This document shows, in pieces, positions 63,690 to 64,000 of a stretch of DNA of 64,000 nucleotides. How positions within the stretch are numbered: position 1 is the stretch's first letter; every line of letters begins with the position of its first letter. Source of the stretch: Owenia fusiformis (Eukaryota > Annelida > Polychaeta > Sabellida > Oweniidae); the NCBI GenBank assembly GCA_903813345.2, contig CAIIXF020000001.1:2354001-2418000 (forward strand). The letters are read 5' to 3'. The notes under the pieces are model-generated. The model searched no databases, had not been told where the DNA came from, and saw only the letters and a program-made list of their open reading frames with translations. The translations under genes were made by a program, and so were the position numbers.

Positions 63690-64000
63690 ATGGCCTAGTC
63701 ACATAGCCCGGCCGATGAGGTTACGATGAGCCAGCGATGCAATTTTCACCGAACTCGGCCGAACACCGGCCGGACATCCTTGGCGTTTGTTGCTTAAAAC
63801 CGCATCGGTGGTAGCTCGGTGAAATTTTAACTTCGGAGTTAAATTTCACCGGGCTCTCACCGAGCTCCCTCATCATGTCATCGCAGCCCCATCGTAACCA
63901 CATCGGAAAACACGTCGGCCGGTGCACGGCCGAGTATCGGCCGGTGTCCCGTGCATCTGAGACAACCAGAGGACAAGGTTTTTTAACGGACAGCGGCCGA
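63690..64000. repeat. GC-rich CCGGCCG repeat element, cut by window end
   Basis: Abrupt rise in GC with many GGCCG / CCGGCC motifs and internal inverted stretches ('taacttcggagtta', 'caccgggctctcaccgagctcc'). Probably a transposon end; the minus-strand ORF across it has no recognisable domain. Confidence 0.5.

Noticed and set aside
63721-63927. 68-aa minus-strand ORF at the window end
   Set aside because: Sits in a GC-rich repeat with no domain; probably a by-product of composition.

Overview
This is nuclear DNA from a multicellular animal. It has short exons (about 60-380 nt) with GT..AG borders, long AT-rich introns, and dense transposable elements of many classes. The gene content fits a bilaterian invertebrate. 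I cannot fix the phylum; the mix of tandem-repeat-bearing elements, a Gmr1-like LTR element and hAT/TTAA/TA-type MITEs would suit a marine deuterostome or lophotrochozoan, but that is inference.

Layout. Two tandem copies of an NPC1 gene (Niemann-Pick C1, lysosomal cholesterol exporter) lie on the + strand. Copy A occupies 1-34.8 kb and only its 3' half is present: 15 constitutive exons plus two candidate alternative last exons. Copy B runs from 40.4 kb past the window end: 18 exons from the signal peptide into the C-terminal luminal domain. Between them, on the - strand, is a complete five-exon PEF1 (peflin, penta-EF-hand) gene at 35.7-40.0 kb. PEF1 converges on the 3' end of copy A and diverges from copy B across a 438-bp shared upstream region that holds an MiT/TFE-type E-box. 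All shared exons of A and B have the same borders and phases, and some intron sequence is still alignable, so the pair arose by segmental duplication.

Mobile DNA. Two full-length LTR retrotransposons with apparently identical LTRs sit in introns. At 19574-26759 (+) is a 7.2-kb element with 1984-bp LTRs and a single Gag-protease ORF, without reverse transcriptase or integrase. At 56018-62682 (-) is a 6.7-kb Ty3-type element with integrase placed before reverse transcriptase (Gmr1-like order) and a proline-type primer binding site; it lies inside an older terminal-inverted-repeat element. There are also three families of elements with a 5' palindrome, inverted termini and internal tandem repeats, plus several foldback elements, hAT-, TTAA- and TA-type MITEs, and two tRNA-headed repeats.

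Most unusual points: a 20-unit, 90-bp minisatellite made from the 3' splice site and first part of an NPC1 sterol-sensing-domain exon, in which each of the 19 upstream units carries a competing acceptor followed by a stop; a 2.5-kb intronic array full of nuclear-receptor-like DR4 motifs; paired alternative C-terminal exons of copy A that differ by a YxxPhi sorting motif; a four-residue insertion in a sterol-sensing-domain helix of copy A; and the Gag-protease-only LTR element.
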